From Emiliania huxleyi CCMP1516 (Eukaryota > Haptophyta > Isochrysidales > Noelaerhabdaceae): a stretch of DNA of 64,000 nt. Made by a program: the position numbers and the translations under genes. Under the pieces are notes generated by a model that did not search any database, was not told the origin of the DNA, and was given only the letters and a program-made list of their open reading frames with translations. This document shows positions 13,816 to 23,049 of the stretch, in pieces. Position 1 is the first letter of the stretch; each line of letters opens with the position of its first letter. The stretch covers positions 1 through 64,000 of the forward strand of contig NW_005197722.1 in the NCBI RefSeq assembly GCF_000372725.1. The letters are read 5' to 3'.

Positions 13816-13858
13816 GCTCAAACTAAAAGTGCCGGGCGAACTAAAAGTGCCGGGCGAG
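13816..13858. repeat. Short tandem repeat (2 copies of ~18 bp)
   Basis: The unit GAACTAAAAGTGCCGGGC occurs twice in tandem downstream of the calmodulin copy. The surrounding 13712-14096 holds no recognisable gene. Confidence 0.7.
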
Positions 13859-14096
13859 GAGCGGCGACGTGCGTCGCGACATCGGAGGCGCTGTGGCGCG
13901 GAACGGCGCGCGGTGTGGCACGGCCGGGGGCCGCGCGGCCGGGGCCGGCGCGTGCCGGCGTGCCGCGGCGCGGCACACATTCGCGACGTATCGCAGCCGG
14001 CACTGGCGATCGCGCGGCGGGCCCGGCCGCGTGGGACGGTGTGCACGATCGCGTGCGGCCAGGTCGAGGTCCGAAGGTCCGAGAAGTTCTCAATTC

Positions 14097-15236
14097 TCAG
14101 TCGGCCGGCGTCCCAACGACTCCCAAACCACACTTGACAAACTTGGCTGCGTGGCCCGGTCGCATCCCCGTCTCCTCTGCCACCGTTTCCCGCTCCGCAG
14201 CATCCATCTCGAGAATGTAGTTGAGATCATCGTAGCCCTGCTCGTCAAATGCGTCGGCGTACTGCGGCAGCCCAACGCGCTCGAGGGCCTGCACGACTGG
14301 CGGCATGCCAATCGGGTGTGGCTGGAGCCGCGGCTCTGCCACCGAAGCAGCCAAGAGCCCAGCGGCCGTGGAGCGCCGCTTAGGCGGCGGCGCGTCGGCC
14401 GGTTTCAGCGAGCGCTTTGCAGGGCGGGGCGGGGCCTCCTGACCCTCTGCCTCCCTGACCGCACGAGTGTAAGCCACCGCCGCCTCGACCGCCGTGGCGA
14501 AGGTGCCAAGGGAGACCCGCCCTCCGCCGTCTACCTTGTGCTCTGCCTGGAAGCGGCCGGAGGCGCGCTTCCGCACGCCCCTGTAGCCGGTACCGCTGCT
14601 GCTGGAGAGCTGCAACCGTAGGCCCTCCGCCTCGGTGGCCACCGCCGGAGGCTGGTAGTGGTACTCGCCGACCACCCTCGCGTAAGCCACCGCCGCCGCC
14701 ACCGCTGTATCGAAGCAGCCGAGGAAGACCCGCCTTCCGGCCACTGTGTGCTGTGCCATGAAGCGCGAGTGAGTTTTTCCAACGCCCACGTAGCCAGTCG
14801 CGTTGCTGCTAGAGACGTGCAAGCGCAAGCCCTCCGCCACCTCCACCACCGGCGCCGGCTCCGCTCCGGCCGCTGCTGCATCCGCTCCGGGCCGTTCGGA
14901 GCCTCGAGCGCCATCGGACCGGCGTTCGACGACGTAGCCCGGTGGCGAAGCCGATTGGTCACCGCCGTGCGCGACGTACGCGGTGTACACGCGCAGCTTT
15001 TGCGTGTCGGAGAGCCTCGCATACTGGCCGAGGTCGAGAGGTGGCGGCGGGGTGCCCACCGCAGTCTCGCGAATGGCCTTGTCCTGGAGCCGACGCGCGT
15101 AGAAGGCTTCGACGGTGCAGCCACGCGCAAGCTCCAAATCGCGGCGCTGCGCGCCCCTCTTTGCTCCGCCATCAGGAGGCGGCTCTGCGTGCGCCTCGCT
15201 CTCGTCCGTGCGCATTGGTGCCTCAATTTTCCGCAT
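14097..15236 (-). CDS. AP2-AP2-SAM domain protein, probable transcription regulator
   Basis: Single open frame of 379 residues. Two AP2/ERF-type DNA-binding domains: residues ~137-192 (GYVGVGKTHSRFMA...) and ~205-262 (GYRGVRKRASGRFQA..., followed by LGTFATAVEAAVAY). A basic Pro/Lys linker follows (~266-290), then a C-terminal SAM domain ~312-371 (ALERVGLPQYADAFDEQGYD), usually a protein-protein contact. Likely nuclear and sequence-specific, targets unknown. Start could be Met1 or Met8; an upstream same-strand ORF (15287-15523) may be a spliced 5' exon. Single domains are common; the double AP2 plus SAM arrangement is not one I know well. Confidence 0.85.
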   Translation of the reverse strand: MRKIEAPMRTDESEAHAEPPPDGGAKRGAQRRDLELARGCTVEAFYARRLQDKAIRETAVGTPPPPLDLGQYARLSDTQKLRVYTAYVAHGGDQSASPPGYVVERRSDGARGSERPGADAAAAGAEPAPVVEVAEGLRLHVSSSNATGYVGVGKTHSRFMAQHTVAGRRVFLGCFDTAVAAAVAYARVVGEYHYQPPAVATEAEGLRLQLSSSSGTGYRGVRKRASGRFQAEHKVDGGGRVSLGTFATAVEAAVAYTRAVREAEGQEAPPRPAKRSLKPADAPPPKRRSTAAGLLAASVAEPRLQPHPIGMPPVVQALERVGLPQYADAFDEQGYDDLNYILEMDAAERETVAEETGMRPGHAAKFVKCGLGVVGTPAD

Positions 15237-15286
15237 CGAGGAGTACTCGGCGATGGAGTGGCGGAGCCTGCACGGTGGGGCAAAGA

Positions 15287-15523
15287 TTACGCGCTGAGTC
15301 GGTGCGGACAGGGTGTGTGAGGCTCAGGCTCAGGCAAGGAGGAAGGGTGATGGCACCTATCGCCGTCCTCGTACTTGATCCAGAATGCGGCGAGGTCGGG
15401 CCGCACGGCGTCCACCGAGCCCCGGAAGGTCGAAACCGCGGCGTCCGTCATTGTGATCGACACTTCCAGCCACTCGCCCAGCGCCGGGAGGAGCGGTGAC
15501 GAGCGCCGGTCCGCGAACGCCAT
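15287..15523 (-). CDS. Short ORF, possible 5' exon of the AP2-SAM gene (Tudor-like)
   Basis: Open frame of 78 residues ending 50 bases upstream of the AP2-SAM frame on the same strand. The middle (WLEVSITMTDAAV, then RPDLAAFWIKYEDGDR) resembles a small beta-barrel of Tudor type, a guess from pattern only. A GT after the Arg codon of YEDGDR and the AG before GCACCAATG (~15218) would join it in frame to the AP2 protein near its second Met. Three GAAAGAATTTT motifs lie 80-140 bases upstream on the coding strand. Confidence 0.4.
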   Translation of the reverse strand: MAFADRRSSPLLPALGEWLEVSITMTDAAVSTFRGSVDAVRPDLAAFWIKYEDGDRCHHPSSLPEPEPHTPCPHRLSA

Positions 15524-15603
15524 TGGTGGCGATAACCGTCAGCAGGCCACTTCCGTCGACTTCCGGCGGGCGGCCGGTTACTGTTTCTTTCTCCCGCGCA
15601 CAA

Positions 15604-15662
15604 CACTGTAAAATTCTTTCTCCCGTTAAAATTCTTTCTCCCGTTGTAAAATTCTTTCTCCA
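15604..15662. repeat. Triplicated AAAATTCTTTCTCC element
   Basis: Three near-perfect copies of a ~20-bp AT-rich unit. On the minus strand each reads GAGAAAGAATTTT, the same core seen upstream of other genes here. Candidate promoter or leader element of the 15523 ORF. Confidence 0.6.
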
Positions 15663-16604
15663 GCGTTTTTTGTGTCAAGAGATATTTTGTGTCCGAAAAC
15701 TGCTTGGCGAGAAGGAAATTCTTTTTTATCGCCGAAGCGAGTCTTGCTGGGCCGCGCCGACCGAGAGCGAGATCGAACGAGCTCCATCGAACCATCCAAC
15801 TCCGGTCACCGGGTCTGAACGCGCTCAGCCTCAGGAGGTACCAAACCACGCAAATTCTGCACGCCTCGCTGCGCCGCTGGCTTGTAGACTGAATCACAGA
15901 ATCAGGCAGCAGCAGGCTGCTGCTGCTGCCACAGCAGCAGTCTGCTGCGGCCCTAATACGCAAGTTAATGACTAGCAGCACTGCCGGGGGCATACATACG
16001 AGCCGCCAAAGCCGGTGTGCGGCCGTGCACTGCCACCTGCCCGCGGCTACGCACAATGTGCGCTCGCATTGGATGAGCCCTGCTGATGGACCTGCGTCGC
16101 CTAGCTGCACGAGAGCAATGCCGCAGGCGGTGGCCGTGGCATACACTGCGAGCACACTCGGTGCAGCTGCGAGGTGCAGCAAGAGCACGTCGTTCCTGCC
16201 TCTGATGCCACTCTCGCGGCTTGCAGCGCGTCACTCGCGCATGCTCTCCAGGAGCTATGGCGGGCGCGTGTGTGGGGCTGTAGCCTGTGTTTGGCCGGTT
16301 CTGACCCGTTTACTATCAGTATCATGCCCGGGCCACAAAAAATCGCACACGGGTAGCGGCTCAGGGGCCCAGTAAGTCGCGGAATCGCCCCGCCAAATGT
16401 CACAACCTGCGCCACCCAGGGCTGGAGACCTAGTCCGGAGCGCAGTCGCACGCACGTTAGCGTTACTCGGCGAAGAGAAACGAAGGGGAGAGGGAGCAGG
16501 GAGCAGGGGGCGCCGCGCCCACTCCGCGTAGAGCCGGGGGCGTCGTGTGGAGAAGAAAAATCGCTCTCCGCCGCAAGCGCAACCCGATACCCTTCAATCT
16601 CATT
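15663..16604. other. No recognisable gene
   Basis: Mixed-composition DNA with several open frames on both strands but none with a domain I recognise. A minus-strand frame (15965-16188) has hydrophobic stretches but no family resemblance. Confidence 0.5.
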
Positions 16605-16696
16605 CCCTCCTGGGTGTGCTTCTTTTAGCCCCCCGGCCCTGGATGTGCGGTTGATGACTGCACTCCAAGTGCTCCAAGTGCTCCAAGTGCTCCACG
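16605..16696 (+). repeat. Dispersed repeat, copy 1 of 3 (with CTCCAAGTG iterons)
   Basis: Contains TGGGTGTGCTTCTT, then CCCCGGCCCTGGATGTG, then GGTTGATGACTGCACTCC and three to four tandem GCTCCAAGT units. The same blocks in the same order occur at 30187-30287 (+) and, inverted, at 22083-22186. Confidence 0.85.
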
Positions 16697-16725
16697 GTGC
16701 GATATCTGACACAAGACGTCTACCC

Positions 16726-19519
16726 TCACCACGCACCCGAGTGTTTCTTCTTTGTCCTCGACCGCCGCGCCGCGTCGCTCTTTCTCCGCTGCTCCGCCTG
16801 CAGGGCGCGCTGCTTCTCTGCGAGCGCCGCGAGCTCCTTCTGCCTCTCGGCGAGCAGCAGCGCCTGCAGCGTCTCTCCCCACAGCCGGAAGGCGGAGCGG
16901 CACGCCGCCTACGGCAAGGCTCCGAGAAGCCATTCATCGGAAGCTCCGTCCAGGGCAGGGAGGGTGGGGGGGAGGGGCGGGCCTTGTAGTCGGCGCGGCG
17001 GCAGTGGTAGCCAGAGTACGACTGCACCGCTCGCGAGGCGCCGCCGACACCGACGCCTACGCCGCCCTCCTCGTCGGGGAACGGCGCCACCGCCGCCGTG
17101 GCGTTCGGCTTCGGCCCCTCCTTTCGGCGGCTAAAGTAGTCGCTCACCTGGCGGCAGGCGGGCGGGGACATCGCCCAGACCCCTCTCCTCCCCTCCGCTG
17201 CGGTCCCTCTCTGCGCTCCGCCTGGCGGTGCAAGCTCGGCTTGTCGGAAGACCACTCAAGCATCCCGCCGCCTGCGGGGAGGCCCAGAGACCGGCTCGGA
17301 GAAGGTCCGGAGGTGGGAGGGCCTACTGAGCCTCGCGGCTCGCCGTTGACGCGCACGTCCTCGTCCGGCGCCTATGGGGACGCTTCCGAGAAGGGTCGGG
17401 GGAGGGCTCGGCGGCCGCCGACAGCACGCCGCCGTCTCGCGCGTAGTCGTTGTCGAGCAGGATCTGGTAGCGGTTGCGGTAGTCGCGGTCGGCGAGGTCG
17501 CCGTGCCAGATGTGGAGCACGACGCCGGGCGTGTACCTGTTCACAGCTGCCCGTGTGAAGAGCCGCCTCGTGCCCATTTTGGGGCGCGGCGCGAGGACTG
17601 CACGAGATGTTGGCGGGGCCGACGAGCGCAGAGATGGAGCGGCCGTGGTCGACGACATGCCTGAGGAGGGAGGGGGCGAGTCGTGGGCGTGTCGTGGGCG
17701 TGTCGCTTGAGATGCGCCCCTCCTTGCCCCCCCGCCGCGCCTGGCCATCCTCCGCGAGAACTTTTTGCGCACCCCTCCGTAGTGCCCCGTGAAGGCCCCG
17801 AGCATGATGCGGTCCCCGCCGCCGATGATGGAACGGTCGTAGAAGCCGGAGGCCATCACCTCGCGCCTGGCGCTCATTAGTGGATGCGTGATAGCGACTC
17901 AAGGCGACGGTGGAGGCCCCCCCCTCGCGCCTCGCGGCCCACGCGAAGCCCGGGTGGCCGAGCAGGAAGCTCGACGAGAAGGCCGAGTCGCCAAACGTCG
18001 AGACGCCGAGGCCTGCGCTGTGGTAGACGGCCCCCACGCCCATGCCGAGCGGCAGCTGGCCGAGCTTGGCCACGTAGCCGGAGCCGTCTCCCCCCGCCGA
18101 GGCGGGCAGGTACGTCATCCAGCCAAAGGGCTGCACCACCTAGGGTTAGGGTTAGGGTTAGGGTTAGGGCAGGTACGTCATCCAGCCAAAGGGCTGCACC
18201 ACCGAGTACTCGTCGAGCAGCGCCGCCGTCTCGGGCACCCAGTTGTCGTTGAGGAAGATGAGGTCGGTGTCGAGCCACATCACCTTTGGGCGGCGGAGGT
18301 GGCGGGAGAGGGGGTGGAGGAGGAGGTGGCGGGGGAGGGGGAGGAGGTGGCGGGGGAGGGGGAGGAGGTGGCGGGGGAGGAGGAGGTGGTGGCGGGAGGC
18401 GAGAGGGGAGGTGGTGGCGGGAGGCGAGAGGGGAGGTGGTGGCGGGAGGCGAGAGGGGAGGTGGTGGCGAGAGGGGAGGTGGTGGCGGGAGAGGGTCGTG
18501 AGACGAGTCGTGGACGCGGGCGTGTCGGGGAGGCCTCCCTCGCGCGCTCTCCCCCTCACCTTCTCGACGGACGCAGGCAGGCTCTGCAGCGCGATGTTGA
18601 GCAGCCGCTCCTTTTGCCAGAGCGTGTTGCCCTCAGCCGTGTTCCGGTGCAGCAGGATGTCGCAGTCGTGTGGCGCCAGCTGCGGCGGCGCTCGTCCAAA
18701 GGTGAGCTCGACGCAGAGCAGCTGGAGCCCTTGAGCGGAGACGGAGGCGCGGAAGTGGCGGAAGTTGTCGACCTTGTTCTCGTGCCGGCCCGGGTTGAAG
18801 AAGGTCGAGATCCCGAGGAACTTGCCGTACTCGTCCGACTCCTTCCAGCCCTCGACCTTGCCTCCGACTGGCGCGCCGCCGCCACCTCCGCCGCCGCCTC
18901 CGACGCCACCTCCGACGCCGTCTCCGCCGCCACCTCCGACGCCGTCTCCGCCGCCACCGCCGCCGTCGGCACCGCCAAGAGCCTCTTCCCTCTCCTCCTC
19001 CTGCTCCTCCTGCTCCTCCTGCTCCTGCTGCTCCTCCTGCTCCTCCTGCTCCTGCTGCTCCTCCTGCCACTCCCGCTGCTCCCGCTGCTCCTCTCCTCTC
19101 TCCGCCTCGCCCTCATCCTCCTCAGCCGCCACCACCTCCGCCTCCGACACCAGCTCCCGGTCGAGCGCCGTCTGATGCGGCGGCGAGGGCGGCGGCCAGG
19201 CGCCTCCAGCTTGTGCGGGCGGCGCCGCGCCGCCGGCGCCACTCGCAGCGCCGTGCCACCGGACGCCACCACGCCACTCCGACTCGGAGGCGCGGTTCCT
19301 CACCCACTGCACGAGGGTGAAGGTGGAGAGCTGGAAGTACAGGAAGCCAAGGCAGAGCAGCAGCCGCTTGCCGCACGTGCAACCAGGCCGAGCGGAAGAG
19401 GCTGACGATGCTTCGCCGCCACCACCGCTGCCGCCGCTGCCGCCGTCGCGATAGGCGCGGCTGCTGCCGCTCGCGTGGCACGGCAGGACCAGCCGGTCCT
19501 GCCGCGAGCGGCGCGGCAT
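16726..19519 (-). CDS. Type II membrane glycosyltransferase (nucleotide-sugar transferase fold)
   Basis: Transfers a sugar from a nucleotide sugar, probably in the Golgi. Exons: 18560-19519, 18203-18283, 17931-18139, 17762-17866, about 17415-17536, about 17332-17372, 17222-17271, 16983-17147, 16726-16908 (stop at 16726-16728). The N-terminus is short and cytosolic, followed by one membrane anchor (RLLLCLGFLYFQLSTFTLV, near residue 50), a Gly/Glu-rich stem, then the catalytic domain: HRNTAEGNTLWQKERLLN, the metal-binding DTD in VMWLDTDLIF, VVQPFGWMTYLP, GGGDRIMLGAF, YTPGVVLHIWHGDL and LEWSSDKPSLHRQV, in the family order. A basic coiled coil ends the protein. Intron donors are GC in most cases; the donor of the intron at ~17373-17414 is not resolved. 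Exact sugar specificity cannot be told. Confidence 0.85.
17537..17761 (-). other. 225-nt intron ending in TTCACA...TGTGAACAG
   Basis: GT (17761) to ACAG (17537) joins GGVRKK to YTPGVVLHIWHG. The last 23 bases are an imperfect hairpin of the form CTTCACACG..CTGTGAACAG, seen at several other intron 3' ends here. Confidence 0.75.
18140..18202 (-). other. 63-nt intron made of a telomere repeat and a duplicated exon segment
   Basis: A 36-bp exon segment (18104-18139) is perfectly repeated at 18167-18202, and between the copies lie 27 bases of TTAGGG repeats. Splicing GT at 18202 to CTAG at 18140 removes one copy plus the telomere repeat and restores the glycosyltransferase frame exactly; unspliced, TAA codons stop it. 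Confidence 0.85.
18284..18559 (-). other. 276-nt intron filled with a GA-rich minisatellite
   Basis: GT (18559) to AAAG (18284) joins PASVEK to VMWLDTD. The intron carries many copies of a GGAGGTGGCGGGAGA-like unit (about 18290-18500). Its length is a multiple of three, so it reads through as a false His/Pro/Leu-rich segment. Confidence 0.8.
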
Positions 19520-19930
19520 GCTGCCCAGCAGCGCCAAAAAGAGCAAGAGAGAAGGCTTGCCTTTTCTTTTCTTTAAATTCTTTTCTGCTCGCCGACGCGC
19601 AGAATGCTGCGTGGCCAGCGTAAGAGCCAGGCCGGCGCTGTCCGAAATAAGACGACTAGACGAGACTACCGAGCCAAACGGCGGCCGAGGCGCGCAGCTC
19701 GGATTAAAGGGTCCGTCTGAGGGCGATATGTGCTTCGAGGACAGGAGGCACTCGGCGAGGTCTGCTGCCAGAGATGGGCACGGATGCTGCAGCCGGGCGG
19801 GGCTCCCCGGGGCCTGGCGACCCCCTGAGGCCACTCACAGCCGGCGCCTCTCTCATGCAAGTGACCATGTGACATCTTCGGGTACTACCGCCAGGGTGGG
19901 AGCACACTCACGGCTGGTACCCGGGGGGAG
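19520..19930. promoter_or_regulatory. Upstream region of glycosyltransferase / downstream of sulfotransferase
   Basis: On the minus strand GAAAAGAATTTAAAG lies about 50 bases before the glycosyltransferase ATG (19565-19580), matching the AAAGAATTT element at other leaders. No gene seen in the rest. Confidence 0.35.
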
Positions 19931-20932
19931 CTACACGCTGTGTGTGAGAGCGGCCGCTCTCACGTTAGGCACGCAGCGATCGCGCGCGACCTGCTGGTGC
20001 GGGCGCGCGCCTTCCTGCAGGCTGGTGCTGAAGCTTTCGGAGCTGCACACTCGGCGATGAAGCGCCGCGTCCGCTGAGAACCGCGCGAGAAGCTCGTCGC
20101 GCAGGCCACCAGGAAGGTCGGCCACCGAGCAGTTGCCCTGGACGTGGTGCGTGTTCGCGTGCGAGTGCGGCAGTGCAAAGAAGCGATCGACCGCTCGCTC
20201 GCTCAGGTTGAAGGGCAGCAGCGGCGCGAGGAAAGGCAGGTCGAGTCCGGTCGGCTCCGCAAGCTGGTGCGCGTGGCGCAGAAGCTGTGTAAAGTCTTGT
20301 TGCAGCCGGTCGAAGCAGAGGATTCGCTCGCTCACCGCTGCAAACTCGACCTGCGGCCGGTCGTGGTTGTCCGGGTCGCCCCGGCCCGGACTGCCGTGCA
20401 AGTAAATGTTGCGGATGTAGCTGGCCAGCTTCTCTGGGCTGCACTTCATGTTCCTTCCCTGCCGCATGTTGAACGTCGACACGGCGCGCGCGAGCGGCTC
20501 GCGCACGACAGAGAAGGTCTGCTCTTCCGGGTCGGCAAACGCGGCCGCGTAGGACTGGACGCAGTGGCGGCTCGAACTCGAGCCGCATGACGTGGAGTTG
20601 CCAAAGAAGGGTTTATGGGTGGTGTTGCAAAGTGCGCTGAGGAGGCTTGGGCACTTGCCGTGCTGGTGCCTCGTATGCAGCCGGATGTGGTGCTTGAACG
20701 CCCATTCCTCTATGGAGGTGCCCCCAGTTTTGGGGATGTGCACGTGCACGAGACGGCGTGCACGCTGCTCGCCAACGCTCCTACTGCCCATCCACCCAGT
20801 CTTGCAGGCGCAGTCGCCGCGGCCAATGCAGTGCATCGCTGGCACTTCCACAGAGATGTGGAGCGACGTTGCCAACACTCGCGCCACGGCTGCCAGGAGC
20901 AGCAAGGCTCGCAGGCGCCAGCGGCACGCCAT
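19931..20932 (-). CDS. Sulfotransferase family protein (secretory pathway)
   Basis: Moves a sulfo group from PAPS to a glycan or other acceptor, likely in the Golgi lumen. Start set at the Met at 20932, which opens a short basic start and a hydrophobic signal anchor (LRALLLLAAVARVLA); the frame stays open to 21133. The PAPS 5'-phosphosulfate motif HIPKTGGTSIE and the 3'-phosphate motif FSVVREPLARAVSTF are both intact. About 333 residues from this start, normal for the family, with no intron needed. The acceptor substrate cannot be told. Two more sulfotransferase-like genes occur in this window. Confidence 0.88.
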   Translation of the reverse strand: MACRWRLRALLLLAAVARVLATSLHISVEVPAMHCIGRGDCACKTGWMGSRSVGEQRARRLVHVHIPKTGGTSIEEWAFKHHIRLHTRHQHGKCPSLLSALCNTTHKPFFGNSTSCGSSSSRHCVQSYAAAFADPEEQTFSVVREPLARAVSTFNMRQGRNMKCSPEKLASYIRNIYLHGSPGRGDPDNHDRPQVEFAAVSERILCFDRLQQDFTQLLRHAHQLAEPTGLDLPFLAPLLPFNLSERAVDRFFALPHSHANTHHVQGNCSVADLPGGLRDELLARFSADAALHRRVCSSESFSTSLQEGARPHQQVARDRCVPNVRAAALTHSV

Positions 20933-21177
20933 CTGCTGCACAACGGGCGATTTCGGTGCAGGGGCCCGCCCCACCAAGCCGGCGCCGCACGGGGGCACTC
21001 TCTCTCGCCCCTGCCTCATGACACACATCACGGCGGGCTCTCTTCGACTCTCGGGGGGGTGGAGATTTGTTGTACATTGTATGTTGAAGAGGGAGGCGGT
21101 AAAACTTGCGCTCTGAGTTGACAGGAACGGCAACTGGGGTCCGTTCTGACTAGTACATGTAACACGTTCTGGCCCTC

Positions 21178-21194
21178 GCCATTCTGATCATTCC
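21178..21194. repeat. 17-bp direct repeat, left copy
   Basis: GCCATTCTGATCATTCC here and again at 21898-21914, exactly 720 bases apart, bracketing a frameshifted ORF. Could be ends or target duplication of an inserted segment. Confidence 0.6.
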
Positions 21195-21388
21195 TGGAAC
21201 ACCCTCGGACCGACCCAGGTGGCCGGCCGGGTAAAACTCGGTATACCCGAGAATTCTCAGGTATACCCGAAAAATACCCGGAGCGCGCGCGTCGCTATGG
21301 CGCCCTATCCCACAGGCACGTGCGCCAACTGCACCGTGTGCTCAAGTATGCGCGCCGCACCATATGTACCCGCTACAAATGCCAGAAG

Positions 21389-21806
21389 ATGGCCACGGCG
21401 GAGCGCGTGGCGCGCCTCGCCGACGGCGGAGGAGACGACGTGGTCGTGCCGACATACTGCTTCGAGATCAAGGAGGAGGTGATTGGCATGCGCTTCGCCG
21501 ACCCTGAGCGGCTCGTCGGGAAGAAGCGGCGCAATGAGCTGGCCGCGGCGGAGACGTCGCCGTGCTACCTCACCCGCGGCAAGTTTGGAGAGGACCAGAA
21601 TGACGACGGCTTCATTGATTACGCGCTGGGTCGAGCTCGAGGAGCTGTACGACAACTGCGGCAAGCAGAACCTGAACCGGGCACTCAAGGCGTACCGCAC
21701 GGCGGAGAAAAAGGCGGCGGACGAAGCCATTGTCGGTTTTGAAGAGGATGAGGGAGGACTGATGAGCCGCGTCACTGGGTCCCTGTGCCTGTCTGTCTGC
21801 TGCTAG
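21389..21806 (+). pseudogene. Frameshifted ORF of unknown function
   Basis: From the Met at 21389 the frame gives a normal-looking charged protein (MATAERVARLADGGGDD..., then FEIKEEVIGMRFADPERL). Near 21628 the frame is lost; one base over it continues as WVELEELYDNCGKQNLNRAL and stops at 21804-21806. Either a one-base frameshift or a very short intron. I recognise no domain. The segment sits between the 17-bp direct repeats at 21178 and 21898. Confidence 0.45.
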
Positions 21807-21897
21807 TGCTGAGAGAGAGACTCCGGGTCTCACTCAGCGCCTCAGGCGGGCCCAGTGGCCGGTGTTCTGAAGGTTCTGAGAACGCATTCCGAGCCTT

Positions 21898-21914
21898 GCC
21901 ATTCTGATCATTCC
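21898..21914. repeat. 17-bp direct repeat, right copy
   Basis: Perfect partner of 21178-21194. Confidence 0.6.
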
Positions 21915-22082
21915 CGTTACCTTGTCAACTCAGCGTTGCGCTCTTCCCACACCGAGGAGGCAGCTGACCCTCCAAGCGCGGCGAGAGTCGCGGCAACTAT
22001 TCTGATTGGTCTCTTTTACGCGCCTAGCCCACCAAAAATCCCGTCAGCAGCGTACGTACCTCGTACGTACGCCGGGAATGTA

Positions 22083-22186
22083 CGTAGAGCAACAAACTTG
22101 GAGCACTTTTGAAGTGCAGTCATTAACACCGCACATCCAGGGCCGGGGCCCGGCTAAGAAGCACACCCAGCGGGCCGGATGATTGG
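22083..22186 (-). repeat. Dispersed repeat, copy 2 of 3 (inverted)
   Basis: Reverse complement carries CATCCGGCCCGCTGGGTG, GGCCCTGGATGTGCGG, GACTGCACTTC and GTGCTCCAAG in the same order as at 16605 and 30187; fewer iterons than the other copies. A short palindromic stretch CGTACGTACCTCGTACGTACG lies just beside it (22052-22072). Confidence 0.8.
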
Positions 22187-22200
22187 CATCGGGTTACGGG

Positions 22201-23049
22201 CTAGAGAGCCCTAGCTAGCCCCGGGGGTGCGCGTTCGCAGGGAAAGGGCCGTAAAGTAAACACGGTCTCCGTACTCCGAGGGTTGGCTCTGCCCTCTGCG
22301 CTTTGGGTTTCCCCTAGCTGCGGAACGCCCCCTCTACTCGGAGCTATAGACACCAAACACGAGAAAGGGGAGGGCTTGGTGGCGGAGGAGAGGGCGGCGG
22401 AGGAGAGAGGGTGGTGATGGAGAGGGCGGCGGAGGAGAGGACGGCAGCGGTGAAGGCGGTGGAGGAGACGGCGGCGGTGGAGAGGGAGGCGGGGGCGAGG
22501 GAGGATGGCTTGGTGGGGATGGAGAGGGCGGTGGTGGGGACGGTGGCGGCGGCGAGGGCGGAGGCGGCGACGGAGGGAGTGGAGAGGGTGGAGGCGGACG
22601 GGAGAGGGTGGCGGTGGCGAAGGCGGTGGCGGAGAAGGGGGAGGGCTTGGCGGCGGAGAAGAGGGCGGCGGAGGAGAGGGTGGTGGTGGAGAGGGCGGCG
22701 GAGGAGAGGGCGGCGGCGGTGCAGGCGGCGGAGGAGACGGCGGCGGTGGAGAGGGGGGCGGGAGCGAGGGAGGAGCGTTTGGTGGAGGAGGAGAGGGCGA
22801 CGGCGGCGACGGAGGAGGTGGAGAGGGTGGCGGCGGAGAGGGCGATGGCGAAGAGGGCGGCGGCGGAGATGGTGGTGGCGGAGAGGGAGGCGGAGGTGAG
22901 GGCGGAGGGCTTGGTGGCGACGGCTGCTGGGCTGCTGCGGGCGGCGGTGGCTGCTGGGCTGCCGCGGGCGGCGGTGGCTGCTGGGCTGCCGCTGGCACCT
23001 GATCCTCATCGCTTTCATCACTACTGTCGATGAGGTTGATCACAGGCAT
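22201..23049 (-). CDS. Proline-rich (SPPPP)n low-complexity ORF
   Basis: 282-residue frame. N-terminus is non-repetitive and acidic (MPVINLIDSSDESDEDQ), followed by Ala/Gln and long Ser-Pro(3-5) repeats like those of hydroxyproline-rich wall proteins, then Arg/His/Leu-rich sequence where the repeat phase slips. No signal peptide is evident, which argues against a wall protein. The underlying DNA is a GGCGGCGGAGGAGAG minisatellite related to that at 33430-34070, so the ORF may be partly fortuitous. Confidence 0.4.
   Translation of the reverse strand: MPVINLIDSSDESDEDQVPAAAQQPPPPAAAQQPPPPAAAQQPSPPSPPPSPPPPSPPPPSPPPPSSPSPSPPPPSPPPPSPPSPSPPPPNAPPSLPPPSPPPPSPPPPAPPPPSPPPPSPPPPSPPPPSSPPPSPPPSPPPPSPPPPSPVRLHPLHSLRRRLRPRRRHRPHHRPLHPHQAILPRPRLPLHRRRLLHRLHRCRPLLRRPLHHHPLSSAALSSATKPSPFSCLVSIAPSRGGVPQLGETQSAEGRANPRSTETVFTLRPFPCERAPPGLARAL

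Noticed and set aside
18164..19834. 556-residue minus frame as a complete protein
   Set aside because: It starts upstream of the likely ATG, reads through the 276-nt minisatellite intron and stops in the telomere repeat.
22201..23049. Confident cell-wall extensin call
   Set aside because: No signal peptide, repeat phase slips, and an unrelated locus (33430-34070) has the same minisatellite DNA.
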